DNA of 64,000 bases from Bombiscardovia apis (GTDB lineage: Bacteria > Actinomycetota > Actinomycetes > Actinomycetales > Bifidobacteriaceae), in NCBI RefSeq assembly GCF_033095945.1, contig NZ_AP026800.1, forward strand, positions 930,001 through 994,000, written 5' to 3'. A model generated the notes under the pieces. The model made no database searches, was not told where the DNA came from, and saw nothing but the letters and a program-made list of their open reading frames with translations. Numbering within the stretch: the stretch's first letter is position 1; each line of letters opens with the position of its first letter. Positions 8,516 to 16,072 of this stretch are shown here, piece by piece. The translations under genes were made by a program, and so were the position numbers.

Positions 8516-10482
8516 GACTATCGTTGAATCTTCAGCGCGACCCACACCGTAGGCGAAACCAGGGTCCGCAAAACTTAGAGTTCGGTCCGGAGCGCTATGC
8601 CTTTTGTGAGAAGGGAAGTATGGACTTTCGCATGCTGCCTTTTGCTCTGGTGGCATGGGCCAGCAGCTGGTGTATGCAAGAATATTTCGACAGCAATATG
8701 AGCCCCTCCGCAGCTGCTCGTACAGCGAAGGCAAGGGGAGAAGCGGTGCAAGCTCCTAGCCTGATAGACCTGTGGGCGCTTGCTCTGGCGGGTCTTGTGG
8801 CTGTGGGAGCTCTCGTCTTTTGCTACCAAATAGTGAAACGCTCTGGGGAGGGCTATCGTAAGTTCTCTGCCCGCCATTGCTTTTGGCTGCGAAGACTGCG
8901 CATCTGGTTACCGTATTGGGGTCCCTATGTATTGGCCATGCTTTGCTTGGCGCTCGCGACTGCCACTGCTGCATGTAGTACTTCGCTGATTCAGGAGTCT
9001 GACACTGCCACGCGCTTAGCAGCTGCAGGAACGCCTTCGGACAGCGCAAACGTTCGCGTATTGACTCCGATGATGGCCTCCGAGCGCAGGGGATATGCTT
9101 GCAGGGTAGATGTGCGCATCGATTCCATCAGTGCTTTGGGTGTGCTCGCTCCAAGCAGCGCTCGGGCACGCTTGCACGCAGCTCGAAGCGATTGCGTATT
9201 TGTGCAAGGTGGCTGTTACCAGGTTCAGGCAAAAGTTAGCTTTGCAACGTTCGGAGCCAGTAGCTTGTGGCTGACTTTGCCCCAGTCCAAGCCTTCGGTG
9301 AGTGCAGGGACACATCACAGCTCAGTGCGACTCTTGAGGCAACCGAATTGGTTGAGCGCAACTATTGGCAATATGCAAACGTCTTTTTTACAGGTTACTC
9401 GGGCTTTAAGTGACCAGGGCAGAGTGTTGGTGCCCGGTCTTACTCTGGGCGTTATGGGGCAGGAGTCTTTTGTGGCGGAGCACGGCGCTGGCTCTCAGGC
9501 AGAGTCTGGTGGCATTGATCCTGCTTATGCCACTACTATGAAAGATGATTTTAAGCGTGCTGGCATTATGCATCTCATGGCAGTTTCAGGCAGTCATTTC
9601 TTACTCATTGGCAGCTGTCTTCGTTGTCTTCTCAATGCGGTGCGAGCGCCCAAATGGGCCCATGCCGGTGTGCTCACGCTCAGCTTTTGCGCTTTGGCCC
9701 AAGCTATGTATCCGTCTGATTCGGTGCTTCGGGCGCAGGTTATGGGCATCGGCGCAGCGCTCGTTTCGGTCAGTGGGCGCAAGTCGCAGTCGGTGAGTGT
9801 GCTGTCGTGGACTACTCTTGCCGTTCTTCTTTTCAGTCCTGCAATGGCGCGCTCATTTGGTTTTGCGCTTTCGTGCGCTGCGGTTTTAGGCATCACTATG
9901 GGCTCTGCCTTGCTTTCAGCCAGGCTTGAGCGCTATATGCCGACAATGCTGGCCCAACCTCTTGCTATGACTCTCTTAGCTCAGGGGGCAACCTTACCTA
10001 TCCAAGTGCTGATGTCGGCGCAACTGCCGGTATTGTCTCCATTAGCGAATCTGCTTGTTTCACCGTTTGTAGATATTGCTACTATCTTTGGCCTATGTGC
10101 TCTCTCGATTGCCTGGCTATTTCCTCCCGTGGCCTTGCTTTTAGCGCAAGTCGCATCTTGGGGTACGCAAGTGATGTTTCTTGTGGCATCGTGGATGGGA
10201 GGTTCGTCTGCGAGCGTTCTGCCCTGGCCGGCAGGCATTTTTGGCGCTTGCGCAGTGCTCGTCATAGAGCTCGCTGCCGTGGCTTGGGTTTGCGCTCTTC
10301 GCTGGTGGTCTCAATGGTCGAGGTTGCAAAAAGATCCTGCTTTCGCTGGGCAAGATGACTTAGTCTTGCTGGCAGGTGGCGAACCGTATACGAAGACCTT
10401 ATGGCATCGCATAAGATTGTGGTGGCAGGAATCTTGGAGCCTGGTCACTTCTGCTCCCAGCCGCTACAGCAAGCTCGGCTAG
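8512..10482 (+). CDS. comEC: ComEC/Rec2-family DNA uptake channel protein
   Basis: A 656-aa polytopic membrane protein. Residues 1-160 hold the first helices, followed by an OB-like soluble segment. The competence domain carries the family motif region GIMHLMAVSGSHF near residue 350 and a series of helices to about residue 610. It would form the transmembrane pore for single-stranded DNA during transformation. The C-terminal metallo-beta-lactamase-like nuclease domain found in many ComEC proteins is not visible; the protein ends in a short basic tail. It overlaps comEA by four bases, and holA follows 34 bases later in the same orientation. Confidence 0.88.
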   Translation: MRLSLNLQRDPHRRRNQGPQNLEFGPERYAFCEKGSMDFRMLPFALVAWASSWCMQEYFDSNMSPSAAARTAKARGEAVQAPSLIDLWALALAGLVAVGALVFCYQIVKRSGEGYRKFSARHCFWLRRLRIWLPYWGPYVLAMLCLALATATAACSTSLIQESDTATRLAAAGTPSDSANVRVLTPMMASERRGYACRVDVRIDSISALGVLAPSSARARLHAARSDCVFVQGGCYQVQAKVSFATFGASSLWLTLPQSKPSVSAGTHHSSVRLLRQPNWLSATIGNMQTSFLQVTRALSDQGRVLVPGLTLGVMGQESFVAEHGAGSQAESGGIDPAYATTMKDDFKRAGIMHLMAVSGSHFLLIGSCLRCLLNAVRAPKWAHAGVLTLSFCALAQAMYPSDSVLRAQVMGIGAALVSVSGRKSQSVSVLSWTTLAVLLFSPAMARSFGFALSCAAVLGITMGSALLSARLERYMPTMLAQPLAMTLLAQGATLPIQVLMSAQLPVLSPLANLLVSPFVDIATIFGLCALSIAWLFPPVALLLAQVASWGTQVMFLVASWMGGSSASVLPWPAGIFGACAVLVIELAAVAWVCALRWWSQWSRLQKDPAFAGQDDLVLLAGGEPYTKTLWHRIRLWWQESWSLVTSAPSRYSKLG

Positions 10483-10516
10483 GATTCTTGTCCACCGATT
10501 GGGAGAGATTAGCACT

Positions 10517-11497
10517 ATGACACAAGTTCAGCCCACCCTAGCACCGGTCACGATAGTGGCTGGCGGTAATGCTTTACTGCGCGAGCGTATGGTGAGCCGG
10601 TTCACTCATGCAGCTCAGGCCTCACGCCCCGACGTGGACACGATTGACCTAGATGCTAGCAGTGCTGATGCTTATAGTTTCCAAGAAGCCGTCAGCCCTT
10701 CTCTGCTGTCTGCAAGCGCTATTGTAGTGTTGGACCATTTGGAAGATGCTAAAGAAGCTTTGGCCAAGGCTATTCTTGCCTTTTGCAAGGAAGCCACGGC
10801 AGATCCAGCCAATTCAAGCATGCTCATCTGCCAACATAGCGGCGGCAATAAAGGCAAGCGGCTCCTCACCGACCTAGCTAAAGCAGGAGCGAATCAAGAG
10901 TCTGTGCCAGATTTGAAGAGCGCTGATTCCAAAGTTTCCTTCGTGTTAAGCGAGTTCCAACATTACGGTAGGCGGGTAGATCCCCAAGCCGCACAGATGC
11001 TGGTCAGTGTCCTTGGTGAGCGTGTTGACGAGCTGGCTGCTATGTGCGAGCAGCTATGTTTCGATTTCGATGTCGACCCCATTCCATTGGAAGTGGTTGA
11101 CCAATACTTGACTGATAATCCTCAAGCCAGCGGTTTCAAGGTGGCTGATTTAGCTATCGATGGCAAGGGTTCGCAAGCTATTGTGGCTATGCGCCAAGCT
11201 CTTGAACAAGGCGTAGATGTGCTAACCATGGTGGGCACACTTACTTTTAAGACTCGCGTGTTGGCTCTGGTTTCAGCCTTAGATGCTGGCAAAATAACTA
11301 TGGGTCAGGTGGGGGCACCGCCTTGGCAAGTGCGTACTGCCCGCCGTCAACTGCGAGGATGGACATCGGCAGGCTTAGCTGCGGCGATTGAGGCTTTAGC
11401 TCAGGCAGACGAGCAGCGCAAGGGCGTGGGCGGAGATTCGGTGTACGCTCTAGAACGAGCTATTTCTTTGATTGCACGTAAAGGACGACAGGAGTAG
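10517..11497 (+). CDS. holA: DNA polymerase III delta subunit
   Basis: A 326-aa HolA-type clamp-loader subunit that opens the beta sliding clamp. The N-terminal region (TIVAGGNALLRERMV, VVLDHLEDAKEAL) and the central segment with LSEFQHYGRRVDPQA match the delta family, and the C-terminal collar domain ends RAISLIARKGRQE. The ATG at 10517 has GGGAGAG at nine bases; an upstream TTG at 10499 is less likely. holA downstream of comEA-comEC is a common bacterial arrangement. The next gene, tsaE, starts three bases after the stop. Confidence 0.9.
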   Translation: MTQVQPTLAPVTIVAGGNALLRERMVSRFTHAAQASRPDVDTIDLDASSADAYSFQEAVSPSLLSASAIVVLDHLEDAKEALAKAILAFCKEATADPANSSMLICQHSGGNKGKRLLTDLAKAGANQESVPDLKSADSKVSFVLSEFQHYGRRVDPQAAQMLVSVLGERVDELAAMCEQLCFDFDVDPIPLEVVDQYLTDNPQASGFKVADLAIDGKGSQAIVAMRQALEQGVDVLTMVGTLTFKTRVLALVSALDAGKITMGQVGAPPWQVRTARRQLRGWTSAGLAAAIEALAQADEQRKGVGGDSVYALERAISLIARKGRQE

Positions 11498-11499
11498 GT

Positions 11500-12120
11500 A
11501 TGGCAGGCAGTATGGAAGCCGACAATACCATGGAAGTTAGTGCTCCTACAGCCGAGCGTATGCGGCACATCGGATCTGCGCTTGCCAGCGTCGTGCAGGG
11601 AGGAGACGTACTGGTCTTGTCCGGGCCTTTAGGAGCCGGCAAAACCACTTTGTCACAGGGCTTGGGCAAGGGTTTGGCAGTAGATGGGCCCATCGTGTCT
11701 CCAACCTTTACCATCGCCCGCGAATTGCAAGGCAGGGGTGCAGACGGAAAACCCTTGCGGCTGGTCCACGTCGACGCCTATCGCCTAGGCTCTGTCGAAT
11801 ATGAGCCAGGGCAGGCAAGCGTGGGTAGGCTCCTCGACGAGCTTGAATCCCTAGGACTCGATGAAGCCCTAGAAGACCCGGGTGAGCATACGGTGGTCCT
11901 GATGGAATGGGGCCAGCAGATGGCCTCAGCTTTTGCCCAAGAACGTTTAGAAGTCACCATAGATAGAAGCGTGAGCCTAGGAGATGATTCAGCTTCCCTG
12001 TCTGCAAGCGAGCTCAGCAGTCAGGGGCAGCGGATAGTGACAATCCATGCGGTAGGCTCTTCTTGGATACCAAGGATGGAGCGCTTAAGGAAGGCGATAT
12101 CACATGAACACTCACAGTGA
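11500..12120 (+). CDS. tsaE: tRNA t6A biosynthesis ATPase TsaE
   Basis: A 206-aa P-loop ATPase that works with TsaB and TsaD to transfer threonylcarbamoyl to A37 of ANN-reading tRNAs. The Walker A motif GPLGAGKTT is near residue 45 and is followed by the family segment IVSPTFTIARE. VLMEWG corresponds to the Walker B/tyrosine region. ACAGGAG five bases before the ATG fixes the start. It overlaps the next gene, tsaB, by 17 bases. The protein is somewhat longer than Escherichia coli TsaE because of N- and C-terminal extensions. Confidence 0.93.
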   Translation: MAGSMEADNTMEVSAPTAERMRHIGSALASVVQGGDVLVLSGPLGAGKTTLSQGLGKGLAVDGPIVSPTFTIARELQGRGADGKPLRLVHVDAYRLGSVEYEPGQASVGRLLDELESLGLDEALEDPGEHTVVLMEWGQQMASAFAQERLEVTIDRSVSLGDDSASLSASELSSQGQRIVTIHAVGSSWIPRMERLRKAISHEHSQ

Positions 12121-12922
12121 GCACCAGGCCGGCGGCAGTCAGCAAGGCCGCACGCTCCTTATCGACACCTCTTACGGGCTCACTGTTGCCCTCGACCATG
12201 CGCCGGTCATCACCGAGCAGGATTCTCGCCAGCATGTAGAACTGCTCCAGCCCAGCATTCAACGGCTCCTCACCGAAGCCGCAATCGAAGCAAGCAGCAT
12301 CTCCACCGTCATCGTTGGAGTTGGTCCAGCACCATTTACGGGATTACGTACCGGCATCGTGGCAGCTAAAGCACTCGCTTTCGCAACCGGGGCGCAACTG
12401 ATTGGGCAAGACATTTTGAGTGCTCAAGCAGCCTGGTCATATAAGTGTTTCGAAGAGGCAGCAGTACAAGAACGCGCCTCAACCAAGACTGCTCAACGGC
12501 TGACCTTGGCAGTCAATGATGCTCGCCGCCGCCAGCTTTACTTCCAACTCTTCGAAGAAGGTGGGCAGGAGGAAACTAAGGCAGGAGCGCGCCCCCTAAC
12601 CGAGATGGATATTGACTATCCAGACCACATCGCAGAACGAATTAATCAAGCTTGCTCCCAATGGCAGGAGCAGCATCTAGGCCTCGACTATCAACTCGTA
12701 GTCACCGGGCGGGGAGTTGAAAAATACGCAGAGAGTTGGAAACAATTGGACTGCCCCGCCCTCATTCAAGAAGACTCGCTCCTGGACCACGGCGAGCAAG
12801 GCGTCCAATGCTTTATTGATTGCGCTCGTTCAAACCGCGATGGGCGCTCCGTAGAACCCCTATACTTGCGTCGGCCCGACGTTTCTGTGCCCAATCCGCG
12901 CAAACATGTGGTGAGCGCCTGA
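12104..12922 (+). CDS. tsaB: tRNA t6A biosynthesis protein TsaB
   Basis: A 272-aa protein of the ASKHA fold that dimerises with TsaD. Conserved elements are LLIDTSYGLTVAL at the start, HVELLQPSIQRLL and the glycine-rich VGVGPAPFTGLRTG near residue 70. The catalytic nucleotide site is typically degenerate in TsaB. The gene overlaps tsaE at its 5' end and shares a TGATG junction with rimI at its 3' end, so all four genes of this operon are translationally coupled or nearly so. The central part is more variable than in other families. Confidence 0.91.
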   Translation: MNTHSEHQAGGSQQGRTLLIDTSYGLTVALDHAPVITEQDSRQHVELLQPSIQRLLTEAAIEASSISTVIVGVGPAPFTGLRTGIVAAKALAFATGAQLIGQDILSAQAAWSYKCFEEAAVQERASTKTAQRLTLAVNDARRRQLYFQLFEEGGQEETKAGARPLTEMDIDYPDHIAERINQACSQWQEQHLGLDYQLVVTGRGVEKYAESWKQLDCPALIQEDSLLDHGEQGVQCFIDCARSNRDGRSVEPLYLRRPDVSVPNPRKHVVSA

Positions 12923-13362
12923 TGCTACGAGAGGTAGAACTCGCAGATGTGGACGCGCTCGCTGACTTAGAGCGAGAAGTTTTTGCAGCAGATGCATGGA
13001 CGCCAGGAATGCTGCGGCAAGAATTACAAGCTCCGGCACGCACCTATCTGGCCGACGAATTTCAAGGGCAAATCCGTGCTTATGCAGGCTTTTGGTACGA
13101 CGGTGAAGACGCAGAACTCATGACAATAGGGGTGCTTGAGCAATACCGGCAGCAAGCTTTGGGCTCGACTCTGCTTACAGCGCTCATAGCACGCGCCAAA
13201 AACCAAGGAGCCCGGCGCATGCTACTCGAAGTACGCGTTGACAACGAGCCGGCTATAGCAATGTATACCAGGTTCGGCTTTGAGCGATTAGGATTGCGCA
13301 AACGCTACTATCAGCCAGAGGGAATCGACGCCTACACGATGGCACTTCAACTCAGCGACTAG
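12922..13362 (+). CDS. rimI: Ribosomal protein S18-alanine N-acetyltransferase RimI
   Basis: A 146-aa GNAT acetyltransferase. The acetyl-CoA loop is Q/RxxGxG-like in EQYRQQALGSTLLTALI, followed by LEVRVDNEPAIAMYTRFGFE, the hallmark of RimI-type enzymes. The ATG at 12922 overlaps the tsaB stop (TGATG). The longer frame opening upstream lies inside tsaB and was not used. RimI next to tsaB and tsaD is a common gene order in Gram-positive bacteria, which supports this call over an unspecified GNAT. Confidence 0.87.
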   Translation: MLREVELADVDALADLEREVFAADAWTPGMLRQELQAPARTYLADEFQGQIRAYAGFWYDGEDAELMTIGVLEQYRQQALGSTLLTALIARAKNQGARRMLLEVRVDNEPAIAMYTRFGFERLGLRKRYYQPEGIDAYTMALQLSD

Positions 13363-13452
13363 ACAACTGAACGAGAGTGGTAACTTGCTACCACAACTGC
13401 CGGGTGAAGAGCGAGATGATCGTTTTGTATGATGAAGAAAGAGGATTCGATA

Positions 13453-14496
13453 ATGAGTGCACCAGTAGTTCTAGGTATTGAATCAACCTGCGATGAAACC
13501 GCAGCCGCTGTCGTATGCGGTCATAGCCTCATTTCCAACGTCGTAGCGTCCTCTATGAACGAGCACGCCCGATACGGGGGAGTTATCCCAGAAATCGCCT
13601 CAAGGGCCCATGCTGAGGCTTTCGTGCCGGTAGTCTCGCAGGCGCTCGCCGATGCCAACATGGATATAGCAGACGTTGATGCTATTGCCGTTTCGGCTGG
13701 CCCCGGTCTGGCTGGCTGCCTGGCGGTAGGCGTTTCGGGAGCTAAGTCCTTGGCCTTGGCGGCCAACAAGCCCATATATGGCATCAACCACGTTATCGGT
13801 CACATCGCCGTTACTCAGCTCCAGTTCGGCGCCTTCCCGCAAGATACTTTGGCGCTCATCGTCTCTGGAGGCCACACGTCTTTGCTGCACGTGCAAGATG
13901 TGGCCCGCAAGATCGATGTTGTCGGCACAACTTTAGACGATGCAGCAGGGGAGTGCTTCGATAAAATCGCGCGCATTCTCGGCTTCCCCTACCCGGGCGG
14001 TCCTCATATTGATAAACACGCTCAGGCCGGAGACCCTCACGCTATTCGTGTGCCGCAAGGGCTGACTCAGGGCAAGGCGGGGGCCCAGCATCCTTACGAC
14101 TTCAGCTTCTCAGGAGTCAAGACTGCGGTAGCTCGCTGGGTTGAGGGGTTGCAGGCTCAGGGCCAGCCCGTTCCTGTTGATGATGTCTGCGCATCCTTGG
14201 CTGATTCGGTTGCCTCAGTTCTGACTAATAAGGCTATGGCGGCATGTGATTTATACGGTTCAAGCACTCTGATTGTGGGCGGCGGCTTTACGGCCAACTC
14301 TCAGCTGCGCGACAAGCTAGTCGCTACGGGCAAGGAGCGCGGAATCGAAGTGCGCATACCCCAGCGCCAACTCTGCACCGACAATGGCGCAATGGTAGCT
14401 ATGCTGGGCTCCAACCTAGTAGAGGCAGGAGTGCGCCCCTCAGCCCTAGACTTCCCCATCAACTCCGCCATGCCACTCTCCCAGATATGCATGTAA
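13453..14496 (+). CDS. tsaD: tRNA N6-threonylcarbamoyladenosine transferase TsaD
   Basis: A 347-aa Kae1/TsaD metalloprotein, the catalytic subunit of t6A synthesis. LGIESTCDETAAAVV opens the ASKHA domain, and the metal-binding histidines are in GINHVIGHIA near residue 110. IVSGGHTSLL and DDAAGECFDK follow. The C-terminal nucleotide-site element is IVGGGFTANSQLRDKL. The ATG at 13453 follows AGAGGA at eight bases, so the upstream ATG at 13429 is probably not used. The gene ends the tsaE-tsaB-rimI-tsaD operon; a 90-base gap separates it from rimI. Confidence 0.95.
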   Translation: MSAPVVLGIESTCDETAAAVVCGHSLISNVVASSMNEHARYGGVIPEIASRAHAEAFVPVVSQALADANMDIADVDAIAVSAGPGLAGCLAVGVSGAKSLALAANKPIYGINHVIGHIAVTQLQFGAFPQDTLALIVSGGHTSLLHVQDVARKIDVVGTTLDDAAGECFDKIARILGFPYPGGPHIDKHAQAGDPHAIRVPQGLTQGKAGAQHPYDFSFSGVKTAVARWVEGLQAQGQPVPVDDVCASLADSVASVLTNKAMAACDLYGSSTLIVGGGFTANSQLRDKLVATGKERGIEVRIPQRQLCTDNGAMVAMLGSNLVEAGVRPSALDFPINSAMPLSQICM

Positions 14497-14586
14497 TACT
14501 GTTATTATTTGCTTCCTATATTTCTTGGTAATATCAACGTTTTCCTTAAGTTTCATGAGTGTTTGTAATTCACTACAGAAGATGAG

Positions 14587-14620
14587 TTGTTAAAAAGAGC
14601 TTTATAGTATAAAGTACTTT
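14587..14620 (+). promoter_or_regulatory. Putative promoter with AAAGTACTTT palindrome
   Basis: TTGTTA at 14587-14592 and TATAAA at 14608-14613 are 15 bases apart. A perfect 10-bp palindrome, AAAGTACTTT (14611-14620), overlaps the -10 side. The genes downstream encode a membrane protein and a winged-helix regulator, so autoregulation through this palindrome is plausible. The assignment is by eye only. Confidence 0.35.
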
Positions 14621-14678
14621 AGTGAGGGGTATAAAGTGTAACGTTTCTTACAAACGACAAGAGAAGGGAACTCGCATA

Positions 14679-15374
14679 ATGGCGCATCATGAACAGGCAG
14701 CACAAACAAGCAATATACTTGCAGACTCGGAGGCTATCGAAGATCCACGGGCTGCCGTGGAACTAATCCGGGCGGACAATACGAGGGTCAGCGCCATGTT
14801 TGCAACTGGCACACAGGCCATATACGTGGTTTGGGGGTTAGTTTGGCTTATTGGCTACGCTATCCTAGCGATGTCATCTTGGCAGCAGGGGGAGCCTCAA
14901 ATGTGGGCATATCTTGTATATGCTTCTGCCTTATTGTGTGGCGTGCTCTTCTCTACCATTTTTGGCATTCGCTCTAGCTCCGGTTGGAGAGGCCAATCTC
15001 GGATTAAAGGTGCTGTATACGGATGGTCATGGCTGATCGCTTTCGGGGTTGGTATGACCATTTGCACACAGATGGTGTATCAGTTTAATATCTCCGACGC
15101 TCAAGCCGGGCGAGTATATAACTGCGTCGCAGCTTTTATTGTGGGGTTGGAATATATTATGGGCAGTGTGCTGACTGATTTTGATTTGCCTGCTTTCCTT
15201 GGCGGTGTCTTTATGCTTCTGCTCAGTGTTTGCATGATACAAGCAACGAGCGGCCGGGGCTATGTCCTCATGGCTGCGCTAGGTGGAGGCTCCTTCCTAT
15301 TTTTGGCTATGATTACGTATTTGAGTACTAGAAGTTATCGGCAGGCTATGGGGCGTGGAGGTCTGAAATCATGA
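14679..15374 (+). CDS. Multi-pass membrane protein, co-encoded with a regulator
   Basis: A 231-aa protein of unknown function. After about 45 hydrophilic residues it has six hydrophobic segments, including YVVWGLVWLIGYAILA, AYLVYASALLCGVLF and FLGGVFMLLLSVCMI. No catalytic motif is recognised. GAGAAGGG ten bases before the ATG at 14679 fixes the start; the upstream GTG at 14622 is less likely. Its stop overlaps the start of the winged-helix gene by four bases (ATGA). Membrane protein plus PadR/MarR-like regulator pairs of this kind often control antibiotic or envelope-stress responses, but that is inference. Confidence 0.7.
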   Translation: MAHHEQAAQTSNILADSEAIEDPRAAVELIRADNTRVSAMFATGTQAIYVVWGLVWLIGYAILAMSSWQQGEPQMWAYLVYASALLCGVLFSTIFGIRSSSGWRGQSRIKGAVYGWSWLIAFGVGMTICTQMVYQFNISDAQAGRVYNCVAAFIVGLEYIMGSVLTDFDLPAFLGGVFMLLLSVCMIQATSGRGYVLMAALGGGSFLFLAMITYLSTRSYRQAMGRGGLKS

Positions 15375-15679
15375 GCGTGGAACTCGATCCGGTTATCCAT
15401 GCCACTTCGCGCTTGCGTATCATGACCGTACTAGCTCGCATAGGCTTGGGTGAAGAAATATCTTTTGAGAAATTACGGCAGCTGCTCGATATGACCGCTG
15501 GCAACCTTTCTGTGCACTCTGGAAAGTTGGAGCAAGCTGGATACGTAAGTATTAGTAAGACCTTCGAGGGGCGTAAGCCTGCGACCTATCTTACTATTAC
15601 TGATCAGGGCAGGGCTGCATATCGTAGTTATCTTTCGAATTTGCAAACCCTGCTAGAGGGGGATGAAAATAATGTCTAG
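15371..15679 (+). CDS. Winged-helix transcriptional regulator (HTH_27/ArsR-like)
   Basis: A 102-aa single-domain DNA-binding protein. SRLRIMTVLARIG begins the domain, FEKLRQLLDMTAGNLSVHSG forms the helix-turn-helix with its recognition helix, and the wing is GYVSISKTFEGRKPATYL before LTDQG-like ITDQGRAAY. This matches the small 'transcriptional regulator' family fused to or paired with membrane proteins in actinobacteria. It overlaps the preceding membrane-protein gene by four bases. The palindrome at 14611 is a candidate operator. Confidence 0.82.
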   Translation: MSVELDPVIHATSRLRIMTVLARIGLGEEISFEKLRQLLDMTAGNLSVHSGKLEQAGYVSISKTFEGRKPATYLTITDQGRAAYRSYLSNLQTLLEGDENNV

Positions 15680-15788
15680 CCTTAGCGTTGTTGGCTGCAA
15701 TAAGGTTACTCGACACGCCAAGTTGCATACATGGTAGGCGCACGCTAACATATATAAATTGTGTTCAGTTGTTACTGACGCGCTGAAT

Positions 15789-15864
15789 TCCCGCGTAGCT
15801 CAGTTGGCAGAGCGTTCGACTGTTAATCGAAATGTCGCTGGTTCAAGCCCAGCCGCGGGAGCCA
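15789..15864 (+). tRNA. tRNA-Asn (anticodon GTT)
   Basis: Acceptor stem TCCCGCG pairs with CGCGGGA. The anticodon arm is TTCGA/TCGAA around CTGTTAA, giving anticodon GTT for asparagine. The T-arm contains GGTTCAAGCCC. The 3' CCA is encoded (15862-15864). A hairpin terminator follows directly. Confidence 0.94.
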
Positions 15865-15865
15865 C

Positions 15866-15897
15866 AAATCCAGTACCGTGAGGTGCTGGATTTTTTG
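15866..15897 (+). terminator. Terminator of tRNA-Asn
   Basis: AATCCAGTACC pairs with GGTGCTGGATT (one G-U pair) across a GTGA loop, followed by a run of T residues. Confidence 0.85.
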
Positions 15898-16072
15898 TAT
15901 TATACTCTTCTAATCCAAGATGTGACTTCTATCACTTACCAGATGAAAATTGGGATTTTTAAGGCAAATTGTAATAGGCTCAGTACAGGGCATAGACGTC
16001 GTTGAAGATGACGGCTCACGGGCAATAGAGCAGACTGCTATGAAGAGTCTGCCCCCGTTTAGGAGGTAATAG

